Of a stretch of DNA of 12,296 nucleotides, positions 1-6,580 are shown in pieces (positions within the stretch are counted from its first letter, which is position 1; each line of letters starts with the position of its first letter). Both the position numbers and the translations under genes were made by a program. The DNA lies in the NCBI GenBank assembly GCA_030698645.1, contig JAUYMV010000205.1:1-12296 (forward strand), read 5' to 3'. This stretch comes from Mesorhizobium sp. (GTDB lineage Bacteria; Pseudomonadota; Alphaproteobacteria; Rhizobiales; Rhizobiaceae). The notes under the pieces were generated by a model that worked only from the letters and a program-made list of their open reading frames with translations, made no database searches and was not told where the DNA came from.

Positions 1-2
1 GC

Positions 3-569
3 GCGCTCAGCGAGGTCGATCCGTTCCAGGAGCAGCACCGCGACATGGCCGAGGCGACGATCATGCTGCCGGCCGGGCCGGCGGCGGCGCGCGTCAACCT
101 CGCCGAATCGCCGCTCGGCGTGCTTGCGCGCCTCAAGGGCAAGGACGGCGCGCCGTTTCTCGGCGAGACCGAGTTCCATGCCGGCGAGCGGCTGCGCGCC
201 GACTACACGCGCGGCCAGATCATGCCGCGCCTCAGCGCCAACTGGGACGCGGCGATCGCCACCGGCAGGCGGGCCGGCGGCTCGACCGAGATTTCCGACG
301 GCGCGCTCGCCGCGCGCCAGCGCGTCGAGCGCGCGCTCGACGCCGTCGGGCCGGAACTGGCCGGCGTGCTGGTCGACATGTGCTGCTTCCTGAAGGGTCT
401 GGAGACCATCGAGGCGGAGCGCGGCTGGCCGGCGCGCTCGGCGAAGATCGTGCTGAAGACGGCGCTGGGCGTGCTGGCCCGCCACTACGACCCGCGTCCG
501 GCGGCGCGCAAACGCCCGGCCATCGTCGCGTGGGGCACTGAGGGATTCCGGCCGACGATCGGCGGATAG
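3..569 (+). CDS. DUF6456 domain-containing protein, 5' partial
   Basis: The frame is open from the first bases of the window, so the start lies upstream; about 188 residues are visible. Recognisable is the block around residues 25-70 of the visible part (ESPLGVLARLKGKDG, then GxPFLGETEFHAGERLRADYTR), which I associate with DUF6456, a C-terminal domain common in Rhizobiales proteins, some of which carry an N-terminal helix-turn-helix. Further on is a conserved-looking helical segment (VLVDMCCFLKGLETIEAERGWPARSAKIVLKTAL) which itself resembles a DNA-binding helix-turn-helix. The end is basic (ARKRP). A DNA-binding or regulatory role is an inference; the biochemical function is unknown. A methionine at position 45 exists but sits inside the continuous reading frame, with homologous-looking sequence before it, so I do not take it as the start. 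The gene ends 15 bases before the convergent sufE-like gene. Confidence 0.8.
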   Translation, partial: ALSEVDPFQEQHRDMAEATIMLPAGPAAARVNLAESPLGVLARLKGKDGAPFLGETEFHAGERLRADYTRGQIMPRLSANWDAAIATGRRAGGSTEISDGALAARQRVERALDAVGPELAGVLVDMCCFLKGLETIEAERGWPARSAKIVLKTALGVLARHYDPRPAARKRPAIVAWGTEGFRPTIGG

Positions 570-590
570 CCCGGCGGCCGCGACCTATCC
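564..590. terminator. Inverted repeat spanning two convergent stop codons
   Basis: GGATAG (564-569) and CTATCC (585-590) form a perfect 6-bp stem around a GC-rich 15-base loop. Each arm contains the TAG stop codon of one of the two convergent genes. There is no T-run on either side, so a classic intrinsic terminator is not shown; the structure could still act as a weak bidirectional end or be chance. Confidence 0.25.
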
Positions 591-1025
591 CGCGGCGAGC
601 GCGGCTTCGGCGTCGCGCCGGATGCGGGTGACCATGGCGCGCAGCCCGTTGGCGCGCTGCGGCGTCAGGTGCTCGTCGAGGCCGAGTTTGCGCAACACCG
701 CCTCGGCGTCGGTCGTGGCGATCTCGCTGGCGCGCCGGCCGGAAAACAGCGCCAGCATGATGGCGACCAGTCCGCGCACGATATGCGCGTCGGAATCGCC
801 CTTGTACTCGATCACCGGATCGGGACCGGTGCCCCGCGTCGTCTCCAGCCAGACCTGGCTGACGCAGCCCTGCACCTTGTTTTCAGGCGTGCGCGCGCGC
901 TCCGGAAACGCCGGCAGGTCGCGGCCGAGCTCGATCACGTAGCGGTAGCGCTCCTCCCAATCGTCGATGAACTCGAAGTCCTCGAAGATACGGTCGATCG
1001 GCGTTGGCGTCTGCGTCGCGGTCAT
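585..1025 (-). CDS. sufE: SufE family Fe-S cluster sulfur acceptor protein
   Basis: The 146-residue product matches the SufE family in length and motifs. SufE takes persulfide sulfur from the cysteine desulfurase SufS and passes it to the SufBCD scaffold during iron-sulfur cluster assembly in the cytoplasm. Visible features are the N-terminal IxxxFxFxxDWEERYRYVIELGRxLP segment (residues 10-38), PENKVQGCVSQVWL with the acceptor cysteine at residue 54, and the helical C-terminal half with HLTPQRANGLRAM. No suf operon is visible in the window; the gene appears to be a stand-alone, as is usual for the Rhizobiales sufE-like gene. The start at 1025 is the only sensible methionine. It lacks a Shine-Dalgarno sequence, but a promoter-like pair sits immediately upstream (see that entry). 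SufE versus CsdE cannot be separated from sequence alone. Confidence 0.93.
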   Translation of the reverse strand: MTATQTPTPIDRIFEDFEFIDDWEERYRYVIELGRDLPAFPERARTPENKVQGCVSQVWLETTRGTGPDPVIEYKGDSDAHIVRGLVAIMLALFSGRRASEIATTDAEAVLRKLGLDEHLTPQRANGLRAMVTRIRRDAEAALAAG

Positions 1026-1033
1026 GCAGAGCC

Positions 1034-1061
1034 ATATAGGGGAAAAGGACGGGCTGTCACA
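1034..1061 (-). promoter_or_regulatory. Putative sufE promoter giving a leaderless transcript
   Basis: On the minus strand, TGTGAC (1061-1056) and CTATAT (1039-1034) are separated by 16 bases, close to the alphaproteobacterial sigma-70 pattern CTTGAC-N17-CTATAT. Only 8 bases lie between the -10 hexamer and the sufE ATG at 1025-1023, so transcription would begin at or within a few bases of the start codon. The absence of any Shine-Dalgarno sequence fits a leaderless mRNA. Inference from motif matching only. Confidence 0.5.
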
Positions 1062-1091
1062 GGGGGATGCGGGAGGGAGGGCTGCCGCGCG

Positions 1092-1400
1092 TCAGTCCGA
1101 CACCTTCGTGCAGGAGAAATTGTCGCCGCTGGCCGAGGAAAACCAGCCCATCGTGTCGCCGGTGAAGCCGGAGAGCGTGATGAAGTAGTCGTCGGCGAAC
1201 ATCAGCGTCCACGATCCGTCCGAGCCCTCCTGGATTTCCTCGATGGGGAGGTCCTCCGAGCCGTTGTTGTAGATCCGCGGCGTGAAGGAGAAGATCTCGA
1301 CCTCGCAGTCCCAGGTTCCGAGGAAGGGGTAGTCTTCCGCCAGGGCGGGCGTCGACAGAATGGCGATCGTCGCGGCGAGGAGGGCGTGCAGGGTTTTCAT
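1092..1400 (-). CDS. Small secreted protein of unknown function
   Basis: I do not recognise the family. From the ATG at 1400-1398 the product is 102 residues; a GGAG sequence a few bases upstream supports this start over a longer frame reaching 1520. Residues 1-21 (MKTLHALLAATIAILSTPALA) form a textbook Sec signal peptide with an ALA cleavage site, leaving about 81 mature residues. The mature protein begins with FLGTWDCE, a GxW pattern near the N-terminus as seen in lipocalin-like small beta-barrels. It has exactly two cysteines (32 and 97), one near each end, which could form a disulfide in the periplasm. It is acidic and aromatic-rich. Lipocalin-like folding and the disulfide are inferences. 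It lies 122 bases downstream of the diguanylate cyclase gene on the same strand and may be cotranscribed or have its own promoter. Confidence 0.75.
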   Translation of the reverse strand: MKTLHALLAATIAILSTPALAEDYPFLGTWDCEVEIFSFTPRIYNNGSEDLPIEEIQEGSDGSWTLMFADDYFITLSGFTGDTMGWFSSASGDNFSCTKVSD

Positions 1401-1522
1401 GTCGACTCCGTTGAACCTCCCGGCGGGCGCGCGGCGAGAGCCGACTGAATGCACCGTTCGGGCGCGGAGCGCAAAGGGATTTGCGGGCTCGAGTATCGGA
1501 TGCCGATGGGACCTGGCCACCG

Positions 1523-2761
1523 TCAGGAGCCAAATGCCGCCGCGTCGTCTCCAGAAATGACGGCCAGCTCCGCGCGGCCCTCTCCGAGGGGAGGATACAC
1601 AAGGTTGCGGCCGTTGCGCTTTGCCTCATAGAGCGCCGCATCCGCGGCGGCGACCAGCCTGCCGGCATCCAGCCCGTCGTCGGTAGCCATGGCGGCGGTC
1701 CCGACGCTGACGGTGACGACCTTGCGACCCGCCGGTTCGGCGGGATGCGGGATGGTCGCGGCCTCGATCGCTTGCCGGACACGCTCGCCGATCGCGATGG
1801 CAGCCGGCAGGTCGAGGCCTTGCAGCAGGACCAGGAACTCTTCGCCACCGAAGCGGAACGCCATGTCGCCGCGCTCCCTCAGTTCGCTGCGGACGATGCC
1901 GGCGATGCGCCTGAGGCATACGTCGCCCTCCGGGTGCCCGAGGCTGTCGTTGTAGAGCTTGAAGTGATCGACATCGATCATCAGCACGGCCAGATGAATG
2001 CGGCCGGATCGCCCGATCTCCATTGCGCCGAGGATCTCGTCGAGCGCCCGGCGATTGGCAAGTCCGGTCAGCGGATCCTGCCGGCTCAGCGAGACCAGCC
2101 GGAGGCTGAGCAGACGCTCGCGCAGGGAGGCGAGGTAGTTGAGGCGTGTGGCGCGGTCGAAGTCGTAGATTGCGAACAGGCACAAAATGACCGCGCCGCC
2201 GAAGATGATCTCGTCGGCGACCATCTCGGTGGGCAACTTGCCCCTCACGAGAAAAATCGCAACCTGGGTAAGCGCCCAAACGCCAAGATAGCCGGCAAGG
2301 GCGTGGTAGAAGGGGATCCGCTGCACGGCCATGAACAGGATCGGGAGCATCAGGATGTGAAGCTGGATCTCACGCGTGGGGGCTGTGCTGAGTAGCAACA
2401 GGCCCAGATGGCTGCTGACGATCAACAGCACCGCCACGACCAGAAGACCCTCCCTCACCACGGCAGGCGGATTGTGCCAGACGATGAACAGTATGACGAG
2501 CACGATCGGGGTCAGGACGAGGCGAAAAAGCAACGCGGTCACGAAGACATCGGGCGTCACATACCAGTCGGACACCAGCATCGCGAAATAGATGGCGAGC
2601 CCAACCCAGCCCCGCCAGAACAGTTCGCGGCTTCGCGCGGGGCCGGTTTCCCGTTGGTAGGCGGCTTCGATCGCCGGCGGGAAACGAAGCAGGGGCAGGA
2701 ATCGCGTCGGCACGGCGCTGAGCTGCTGCTCGTCCATGCCGAGGATCGTTTCGGAAGTCAT
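1523..2761 (-). CDS. Membrane diguanylate cyclase (GGDEF), six-helix N-terminus
   Basis: Predicted to make c-di-GMP from two GTP at the cytoplasmic membrane. From the ATG at 2761-2759 it is 412 residues; the GGGAGG sequence just upstream supports this start over a longer frame to 2830. The N-terminal half holds about six membrane segments (roughly residues 48-67, 73-95, 104-125, 132-149, 151-173, 184-201), a sensory membrane module I cannot place in a named MASE class. A short linker leads to the GGDEF domain (about 225-390), with DPLTGLANRRAL, the metal-binding IDVDHFKLYND and an intact GGEEF active site (305-309), so activity is expected. The product-inhibition site RxxD is not canonical: the corresponding residues are ERGD (296-299). 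No EAL domain is present. The next gene downstream is a small secreted protein; DUF5330 lies upstream. Confidence 0.93.
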   Translation of the reverse strand: MTSETILGMDEQQLSAVPTRFLPLLRFPPAIEAAYQRETGPARSRELFWRGWVGLAIYFAMLVSDWYVTPDVFVTALLFRLVLTPIVLVILFIVWHNPPAVVREGLLVVAVLLIVSSHLGLLLLSTAPTREIQLHILMLPILFMAVQRIPFYHALAGYLGVWALTQVAIFLVRGKLPTEMVADEIIFGGAVILCLFAIYDFDRATRLNYLASLRERLLSLRLVSLSRQDPLTGLANRRALDEILGAMEIGRSGRIHLAVLMIDVDHFKLYNDSLGHPEGDVCLRRIAGIVRSELRERGDMAFRFGGEEFLVLLQGLDLPAAIAIGERVRQAIEAATIPHPAEPAGRKVVTVSVGTAAMATDDGLDAGRLVAAADAALYEAKRNGRNLVYPPLGEGRAELAVISGDDAAAFGS

Positions 2762-2879
2762 TGCCTCCCTCTCGACAAGGCCGCTCCAGGCGGCGACCGC
2801 CAAGACTTCCGGCAGTTGGCCGGATCGCAATCTCCACGGAACGTCATGCGACAGGATGCGGTGGTGGTCGCCCGCCGGG

Positions 2880-3233
2880 TCACCCGGCCGTCTTCGCGTC
2901 GGCGGCTTCGATGATGGCCTTGATATCGGCCGGCGGCACGGCGCCGGTCATGGTCTGGCGGTCGGGCTCGCCGAACTTCTCGTCGAGAATCTCGAAGGCG
3001 AAGCGCGAGGCTTCGCGGGCACGCACGCCGATGGTCTGGATGGCCGCCTTGCCAGTGACGCAGACGTCGGGCTTGCGTTCGCAGATGCCGGAGAGGTCGC
3101 CGACCGCCTCGCGCGCCGCCGACAAGGCCTGCAGCGGACCGACCGGCTCGGCGTCACCCGCGCCATTGCCGCCGAGCGGCAGGAACAAGAGCACCAGCGA
3201 CAGCCAAAACGCGCTTCGGATAATAAATCCCAT
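2880..3233 (-). CDS. DUF5330 domain-containing exported or membrane-anchored protein
   Basis: From the ATG at 3233-3231 the product is 117 residues. It opens with FIIRSAFWLSLVLLFLPLG (residues 3-21), a hydrophobic segment acting as signal anchor or uncleaved signal peptide, matching the start I know for the Rhizobiales DUF5330 family. The rest is short and helical, with GICERKPDVCVTGK containing two cysteines (51 and 58) seven residues apart, then a helical stretch and a Pro-rich acidic tail. Most of the protein is predicted to sit in the periplasm. Function is unknown. A longer frame reaches 3461, but its extra N-terminus is basic, low-quality sequence with no hydrophobic start, so I reject it. 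A GAGG sequence lies about 10 bases upstream. The gene is divergent from the histidine kinase across a 465-base spacer. Confidence 0.8.
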   Translation of the reverse strand: MGFIIRSAFWLSLVLLFLPLGGNGAGDAEPVGPLQALSAAREAVGDLSGICERKPDVCVTGKAAIQTIGVRAREASRFAFEILDEKFGEPDRQTMTGAVPPADIKAIIEAADAKTAG

Positions 3234-3341
3234 GATGTCGATCCTCGTGCCGTCCCCGCGACGCCGGGTCTGACGACCTGCCCGCGCTTTCCGTTGGCGC
3301 ACCATGGCAGGCGCGGGCAAATTCCGGCTTGCCGCGATCGG

Positions 3342-3362
3342 GCGAATTTGCCGCGAATTTGC
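3342..3362 (+). repeat. Tandem 11-base direct repeat (GCGAATTTGC core)
   Basis: GCGAATTTGCC is followed directly by GCGAATTTGCG, giving two copies of AATTTGC starting at 3345 and 3356, exactly 11 bases apart, about one helical turn. An inverted copy, GCAAATT, lies at 3317-3323, and looser versions (ATTTGCC near 3394, AATTTGG near 3403) follow. The spacing would suit a protein binding on one face of the helix. No regulator is identified. Confidence 0.4.
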
Positions 3363-3456
3363 GCCAAGTTTTAGAGACTCCGATTTTAGACGCATTTGCC
3401 TCAATTTGGCGGGCTGCCGGCAAGCTTTCATCAACCACCCAAGCGCCTGAATTCGC

Positions 3457-3472
3457 TTCAACTTTCCTTAAC
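3457..3472 (+). promoter_or_regulatory. CtrA-like box 1 upstream of histidine kinase gene
   Basis: TTCA-N7-TTAAC differs by one base from the CtrA consensus TTAA-N7-TTAA. CtrA is the cell-cycle response regulator of alphaproteobacteria. It lies about 230 bases before the kinase start, so direct control of that gene is uncertain. Confidence 0.35.
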
Positions 3473-3616
3473 GGCCGGGCTTGCGGAGCAGCGAAGGACG
3501 CCGATGCCGCCCGCCACAATCCGCTAACGCGCCATTTACCATGCCGGGAAGAGGCCGCTCCGATCCGCCGCGAAGGCGTCATTTCGGCTGCGCTTTGGCT
3601 CCGCGAAGGGCCTGCC

Positions 3617-3633
3617 TTATCCATTCCTTAAAC
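3617..3633 (+). promoter_or_regulatory. CtrA-like box 2 upstream of histidine kinase gene
   Basis: TTAT-N7-TTAAAC, one base from TTAA-N7-TTAA, lies 66 bases before the proposed kinase start, a good position to overlap its promoter. A weaker version, CTAA-N7-TTTACC, occurs at 3524-3540. The cluster makes a regulatory role more credible than any single site would. Confidence 0.35.
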
Positions 3634-3698
3634 GCTCGGATGCGAGGGTCCAAAGCAGAGAAGCGATCCGCTGTGCGGTCGAATTTCAGGTGTGCGTC

Positions 3699-5474
3699 GT
3701 GAGTGTAACAGCGTCCAGTGCAATCGGGTTGGCGGCGGGTTTGGCCGACGGCTGCGATCGCCTCGTCGAGCCCTCGGTGAAGGGTGCGGAACGCGAGCGC
3801 CAGCGCCGCTTCATCGGCGTCATGCTGGCCGGTCCGTTCATACTCGGGTCCGCCTGGCCGGCAATGTTCGCCGCGCAGCCGGGCGCGCTCGGCCTCGGCC
3901 TTCTCGCCGCTCTCTTCTGCACGGCCTGGATCGCGGTCGTCGTGGTCTCGAGCCGTGGCCTACTCAACGGCGCGGCACTCGGCGCGCTCGCCATCACGAC
4001 GCCGATCCTCGCCGCCGCCACAGCCGCCGCTGGAGGTTTTTGGTCGCCCTGCATCCTGATCGTCGGCGCGCTTATCTTCGAGCCCTGGTGGACCCTGCGC
4101 AGCAAGGTGGCCGGGCTGGCGGGTCTCGCCGCCGCGGGCACCGCCCTGGCGCTCCAGCCGGCGATGTCCCTATTTTTCGAGCCGATCTCGCCGGATTTCG
4201 CCGCCTGGCACTGGCTGGTGCCGCTCGCCTATGCGGCCGTCGTCGCGCCGCGCCTGGCGCCGCTGTTTTCGGCGTCACGCACCGAGGCCGGCGCAGACGA
4301 GGAACGCCCGCTCGAAGACGTGCTCGACGCCGTCGTGTTGCGGCTCAACCGTGCGGGAGACGCCGTCGATGTCGCCGGCCAGACCGACCGCCTGCTCGGC
4401 GTTCCGTCCCAGATGCTGCTCGGCAATGGCCTCTTCGATCGCATCCACGTCGCCGACCGCGTCGCCTATCTGACGGCGATCGCCGACATTCGCGATGGCG
4501 CGGCGCGCCGGGCCATCGAACTGCGCCTGCGCACGGCGGCGACCGACGATTGCCCGGGCGGAACGCATGCCTTTTCCGTGGTGATCCACGCCGGCGAACC
4601 GATACTTGTCGTGCTCAGCGATCAGTCGGAAGTCGTGGCCCTGCGCGCCGAACTGACGGCGCTGCGCGACCATGCGGCGAGCGTCGAGCTCACCAAGAGC
4701 CGCTTCCTCGCGGCCGTCAGCCATGAACTGCGCACGCCGCTCAACGCCATCATCGGCTTTTCCGACATGCTGGCGCACGAGATGGTCGGGCCGTTCGCCG
4801 ATCCGCGCCAGAAGGAATATGCCGGGTTGATCCGGGATTCGGGCGCCCATCTGCTGTCCGTCGTCAACTCGATCCTCGACGTGTCGAAGATCGAGGCGGG
4901 CACCTATCCGATCCGGCCCGAGGATTTCGCCGTTGCCGAGGCGGCGTCGGCCTGCCACGCCATGCTGTCGCTGCAGGCGACCGAAAAGTCGATCTGCTTC
5001 GAGAACCACGTCGCGGCGAATGCCGGCGAGATCCACTGCGACCGCCGCGCGGTTCAGCAGATCCTGATCAACCTCCTGTCGAACGCCATCAAGTTCACGC
5101 CGAAGGGCGGCGCGGTCAGGCTCGACGCCAGGCGCCAGGGCCGCTCGATTGTCCTCGAAGTCACCGATTCCGGCATCGGCATTTCCGAGGACGATCTCGC
5201 CAATCTCGGTCGGCCGTTCGTGCAGGTTCAGAACGACTATACGCGGCAGTTCGATGGGGCCGGCCTCGGGCTTTCGATCGTCAAGGGGCTGGTGGCGTTG
5301 CACGAGGGGTCGATGGCCATCGACAGCGCGCCCGGCGCCGGCACCATCGTCACCGTGACGCTTCCCGTCGGCGGGCCGGGTGGCGCGCCGCGCCGGCCGG
5401 GCGGACAGGACACGCGGCGCTTGCGGAGCGAGCAGGGGGAGCATGGCCATGCGGCCTTCCGAAAGTCGGCTTGA
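3699..5474 (+). CDS. Membrane PAS sensor histidine kinase, DivJ/PleC/PdhS-like
   Basis: A hybrid-free sensor kinase of about 591 residues. I choose the GTG at 3699 because AGGTG sits 6 bases upstream; the frame is open from a GTG at 3690. About six hydrophobic segments span residues 38-187. A PAS-like region follows (about 206-312), then a short linker helix, the HisKA domain with SHELRTPLNAIIGFSD (phosphorylated His about 342), and the HATPase domain with N box NLLSNAIKF (458-466), G1 box DSGIGI (490-495) and G2 box GAGLGLSI (520-527). The H-box context (LNAIIGFSDML..MVGPF..P..KEYAGLI..SG.HLLSVVNSILDVSKIEAG) resembles the DivJ, PleC and PdhS kinases that control DivK phosphorylation in alphaproteobacteria, and the multi-helix N-terminus is reminiscent of DivJ. 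That identity is inference. The last 35 residues are a Gly/Pro/Arg tail overlapping the next gene by 32 bases. Confidence 0.93.
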   Translation: MSVTASSAIGLAAGLADGCDRLVEPSVKGAERERQRRFIGVMLAGPFILGSAWPAMFAAQPGALGLGLLAALFCTAWIAVVVVSSRGLLNGAALGALAITTPILAAATAAAGGFWSPCILIVGALIFEPWWTLRSKVAGLAGLAAAGTALALQPAMSLFFEPISPDFAAWHWLVPLAYAAVVAPRLAPLFSASRTEAGADEERPLEDVLDAVVLRLNRAGDAVDVAGQTDRLLGVPSQMLLGNGLFDRIHVADRVAYLTAIADIRDGAARRAIELRLRTAATDDCPGGTHAFSVVIHAGEPILVVLSDQSEVVALRAELTALRDHAASVELTKSRFLAAVSHELRTPLNAIIGFSDMLAHEMVGPFADPRQKEYAGLIRDSGAHLLSVVNSILDVSKIEAGTYPIRPEDFAVAEAASACHAMLSLQATEKSICFENHVAANAGEIHCDRRAVQQILINLLSNAIKFTPKGGAVRLDARRQGRSIVLEVTDSGIGISEDDLANLGRPFVQVQNDYTRQFDGAGLGLSIVKGLVALHEGSMAIDSAPGAGTIVTVTLPVGGPGGAPRRPGGQDTRRLRSEQGEHGHAAFRKSA

Positions 5475-6210
5475 CGACACAAGTCCGCTCGCCGGACTGA
5501 TGCGCGACGCGCTGTTTGCCTCGGGCGCTGCGATCTCGCGCAATCCGCTGCTGGTCGGCGGCGCGACGGCGTTCCTGGTGACGCTGTTCTTCGTCTCGGC
5601 AAACGCCTTGTGGAACCAGCCGCAACCGCACACGAGCACCTTCTTCGTCACCCGCGAACCGGCGCATTCGTGGCTGCCCGCGGCCGGGGAGCTGGATGCC
5701 GGCGAGGAGGATGCCGAGGACGGCGCGTCGGCCGCGCCGGTGCGCCACCCCGACCCGGTGGTCCAGCAGGTGCAGGACATTCTAGGCGACCTCAACCTCT
5801 ACACCGGCTCGATCGACGGGATCGCCGGGCCGCAGACGCGCGCCGCCGTCGAAAGCTACCAGCGCTCGGTCGGCCGCGAGGCATCTGGCCAGATCGACGC
5901 CCGCCTGCTCGCCGAACTGATGGCGCGGCGCGCCGAGCCCGCGCCGAGCGACGTGATCGTGACGCCGGCGCCGCGGCCGGCCGCGACCCAGCTCGCCTCG
6001 ACCGACGGCGCCGTGCCGCAGGAGAGAATCATCAAGATCCAGGCCGGGTTGAAGGCGTTCGGCCATGACGGCATCGAGATCGACGGCGTGATCGGACTGA
6101 AGACCAGTTCGGCAATCCGCGAGTTCCAGTCGCTGTTCGGCCTGCCGGTCACCGGCAAGCCGGACGAGGCGCTCCTTGCCAAGATGCGGGAAATCGGCTT
6201 GACCAACTGA
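5443..6210 (+). CDS. Membrane-anchored protein with two peptidoglycan-binding domains
   Basis: From the ATG at 5443, preceded by GGGGGAG at good spacing, the product is 255 residues. A cytoplasmic N-terminus of about 34 residues is followed by one membrane helix (about 35-57), so most of the protein lies in the periplasm. After an acidic linker (85-97) come two PG_binding_1-type domains: residues about 105-160 (VQDILGDLNLYTGSIDGIAGPQTRAAVESYQ) and about 194-250 (IQAGLKAFGHDGIEIDGVIGLKTSSAIREFQ), joined by a Pro/Ala linker. Both show the typical xDGxxGxxTxxAIxxFQ pattern. No hydrolase or transpeptidase domain is seen, so a structural or sensory role at the cell wall is likely. The gene starts inside the histidine kinase coding region, suggesting cotranscription and possibly translational coupling. 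It may help the kinase read wall status; that is inference. Confidence 0.9.
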   Translation: MAMRPSESRLDDTSPLAGLMRDALFASGAAISRNPLLVGGATAFLVTLFFVSANALWNQPQPHTSTFFVTREPAHSWLPAAGELDAGEEDAEDGASAAPVRHPDPVVQQVQDILGDLNLYTGSIDGIAGPQTRAAVESYQRSVGREASGQIDARLLAELMARRAEPAPSDVIVTPAPRPAATQLASTDGAVPQERIIKIQAGLKAFGHDGIEIDGVIGLKTSSAIREFQSLFGLPVTGKPDEALLAKMREIGLTN

Positions 6211-6232
6211 GCGGCGTGGTGCTGGTGCGGCC

Positions 6233-6580
6233 ATGCGCGTCACTTCGGATTTCTGGGTATCGGCACTTCTGCGACGGATCTTCTCGTCCGGCGGATTCGG
6301 CGCGGTCCTGCGCCGCGGCGGCGACAGCGCCGGCGCGATCTTCCTGATCGTACGCGACCGGATGGGCGAGTCCGTCCTCTACGGCCCGGCGCCGCAGACG
6401 GGCTATGACGACGCCCGGCCCGACGACCGGCTGTTCACCGAACTGTTCCGCACGCTCGATGCGTCCAGGGTGACGGAAAGGCTGGAGCGCGAGCAGAAGT
6501 TCGATCCAGATCTGTGGGTGGTCGAGATCGAGCCGTCCGGCGCCGACACGGGCGACCTCTTCGCCGTTATGAAGCCCTGA
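6233..6580 (+). CDS. DUF1491 family protein
   Basis: A 115-residue protein that I recognise as DUF1491 by its start MRVTSDFWVSALLRRIFSSGGF, the GDSAGAIFLIVRDR segment (about residues 30-43) and the end WVVEIEPSGADTGDLFAV. It has no signal peptide or membrane helix and is probably cytoplasmic. Function is unknown. It begins 22 bases after the peptidoglycan-binding gene and is likely part of the same transcript, although no strong Shine-Dalgarno sequence precedes its ATG. Its last 14 bases overlap the end of the convergent DUF2336 gene. Confidence 0.88.
   Translation: MRVTSDFWVSALLRRIFSSGGFGAVLRRGGDSAGAIFLIVRDRMGESVLYGPAPQTGYDDARPDDRLFTELFRTLDASRVTERLEREQKFDPDLWVVEIEPSGADTGDLFAVMKP

Larger units (their letters stand above)
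3234..3698. other. Long divergent intergenic region, probably regulatory
   Basis: No convincing gene is present; frames on both strands here have arginine-, alanine- and proline-rich products with no recognisable motif. The stretch from about 3310 to 3480 is more AT-rich than its surroundings. It contains an 11-base direct repeat built on GCGAATTTGC (3342-3362), a related inverted copy GCAAATT at 3317-3323, a TTTTAGA direct repeat (3369-3375 and 3384-3390), one GACTC (3376-3380, matching the GANTC target of CcrM) and three TTAA-N7-TTAA-like sites nearer the kinase gene. It must carry promoters for both the DUF5330 gene and the kinase gene, though I cannot fix their -35/-10 elements. Confidence 0.6.

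Noticed and set aside
669..1448. Long plus-strand open frame over sufE and the secreted-protein gene
   Set aside because: It is antisense to two well-supported minus-strand genes, and its product is Arg/Gly/Asp-rich with no recognisable motif; typical high-GC shadow.
1470..1485. Small inverted repeat CGCAAA-4-TTTGCG as terminator of the diguanylate cyclase gene
   Set aside because: Six-base stem without a T-run on the minus strand; too weak to call.
1481..2395. 304-residue plus-strand open frame opposite the first diguanylate cyclase
   Set aside because: Antisense to the GGDEF gene, with no family signature.
2809..2823. CCGGC-5-GCCGG hairpin upstream of the first diguanylate cyclase
   Set aside because: Short GC stem expected by chance at this base composition; no other regulatory sign.
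3329..3631. 100-residue plus-strand open frame in the long spacer before the kinase
   Set aside because: No ribosome site of note, no motif, and it runs through the repeats and CtrA-like sites.
4275..5795. 506-residue minus-strand open frame opposite the histidine kinase
   Set aside because: Opposite strand of a kinase with all catalytic boxes intact; low-complexity Arg/Asp-rich translation. High GC makes such frames common.
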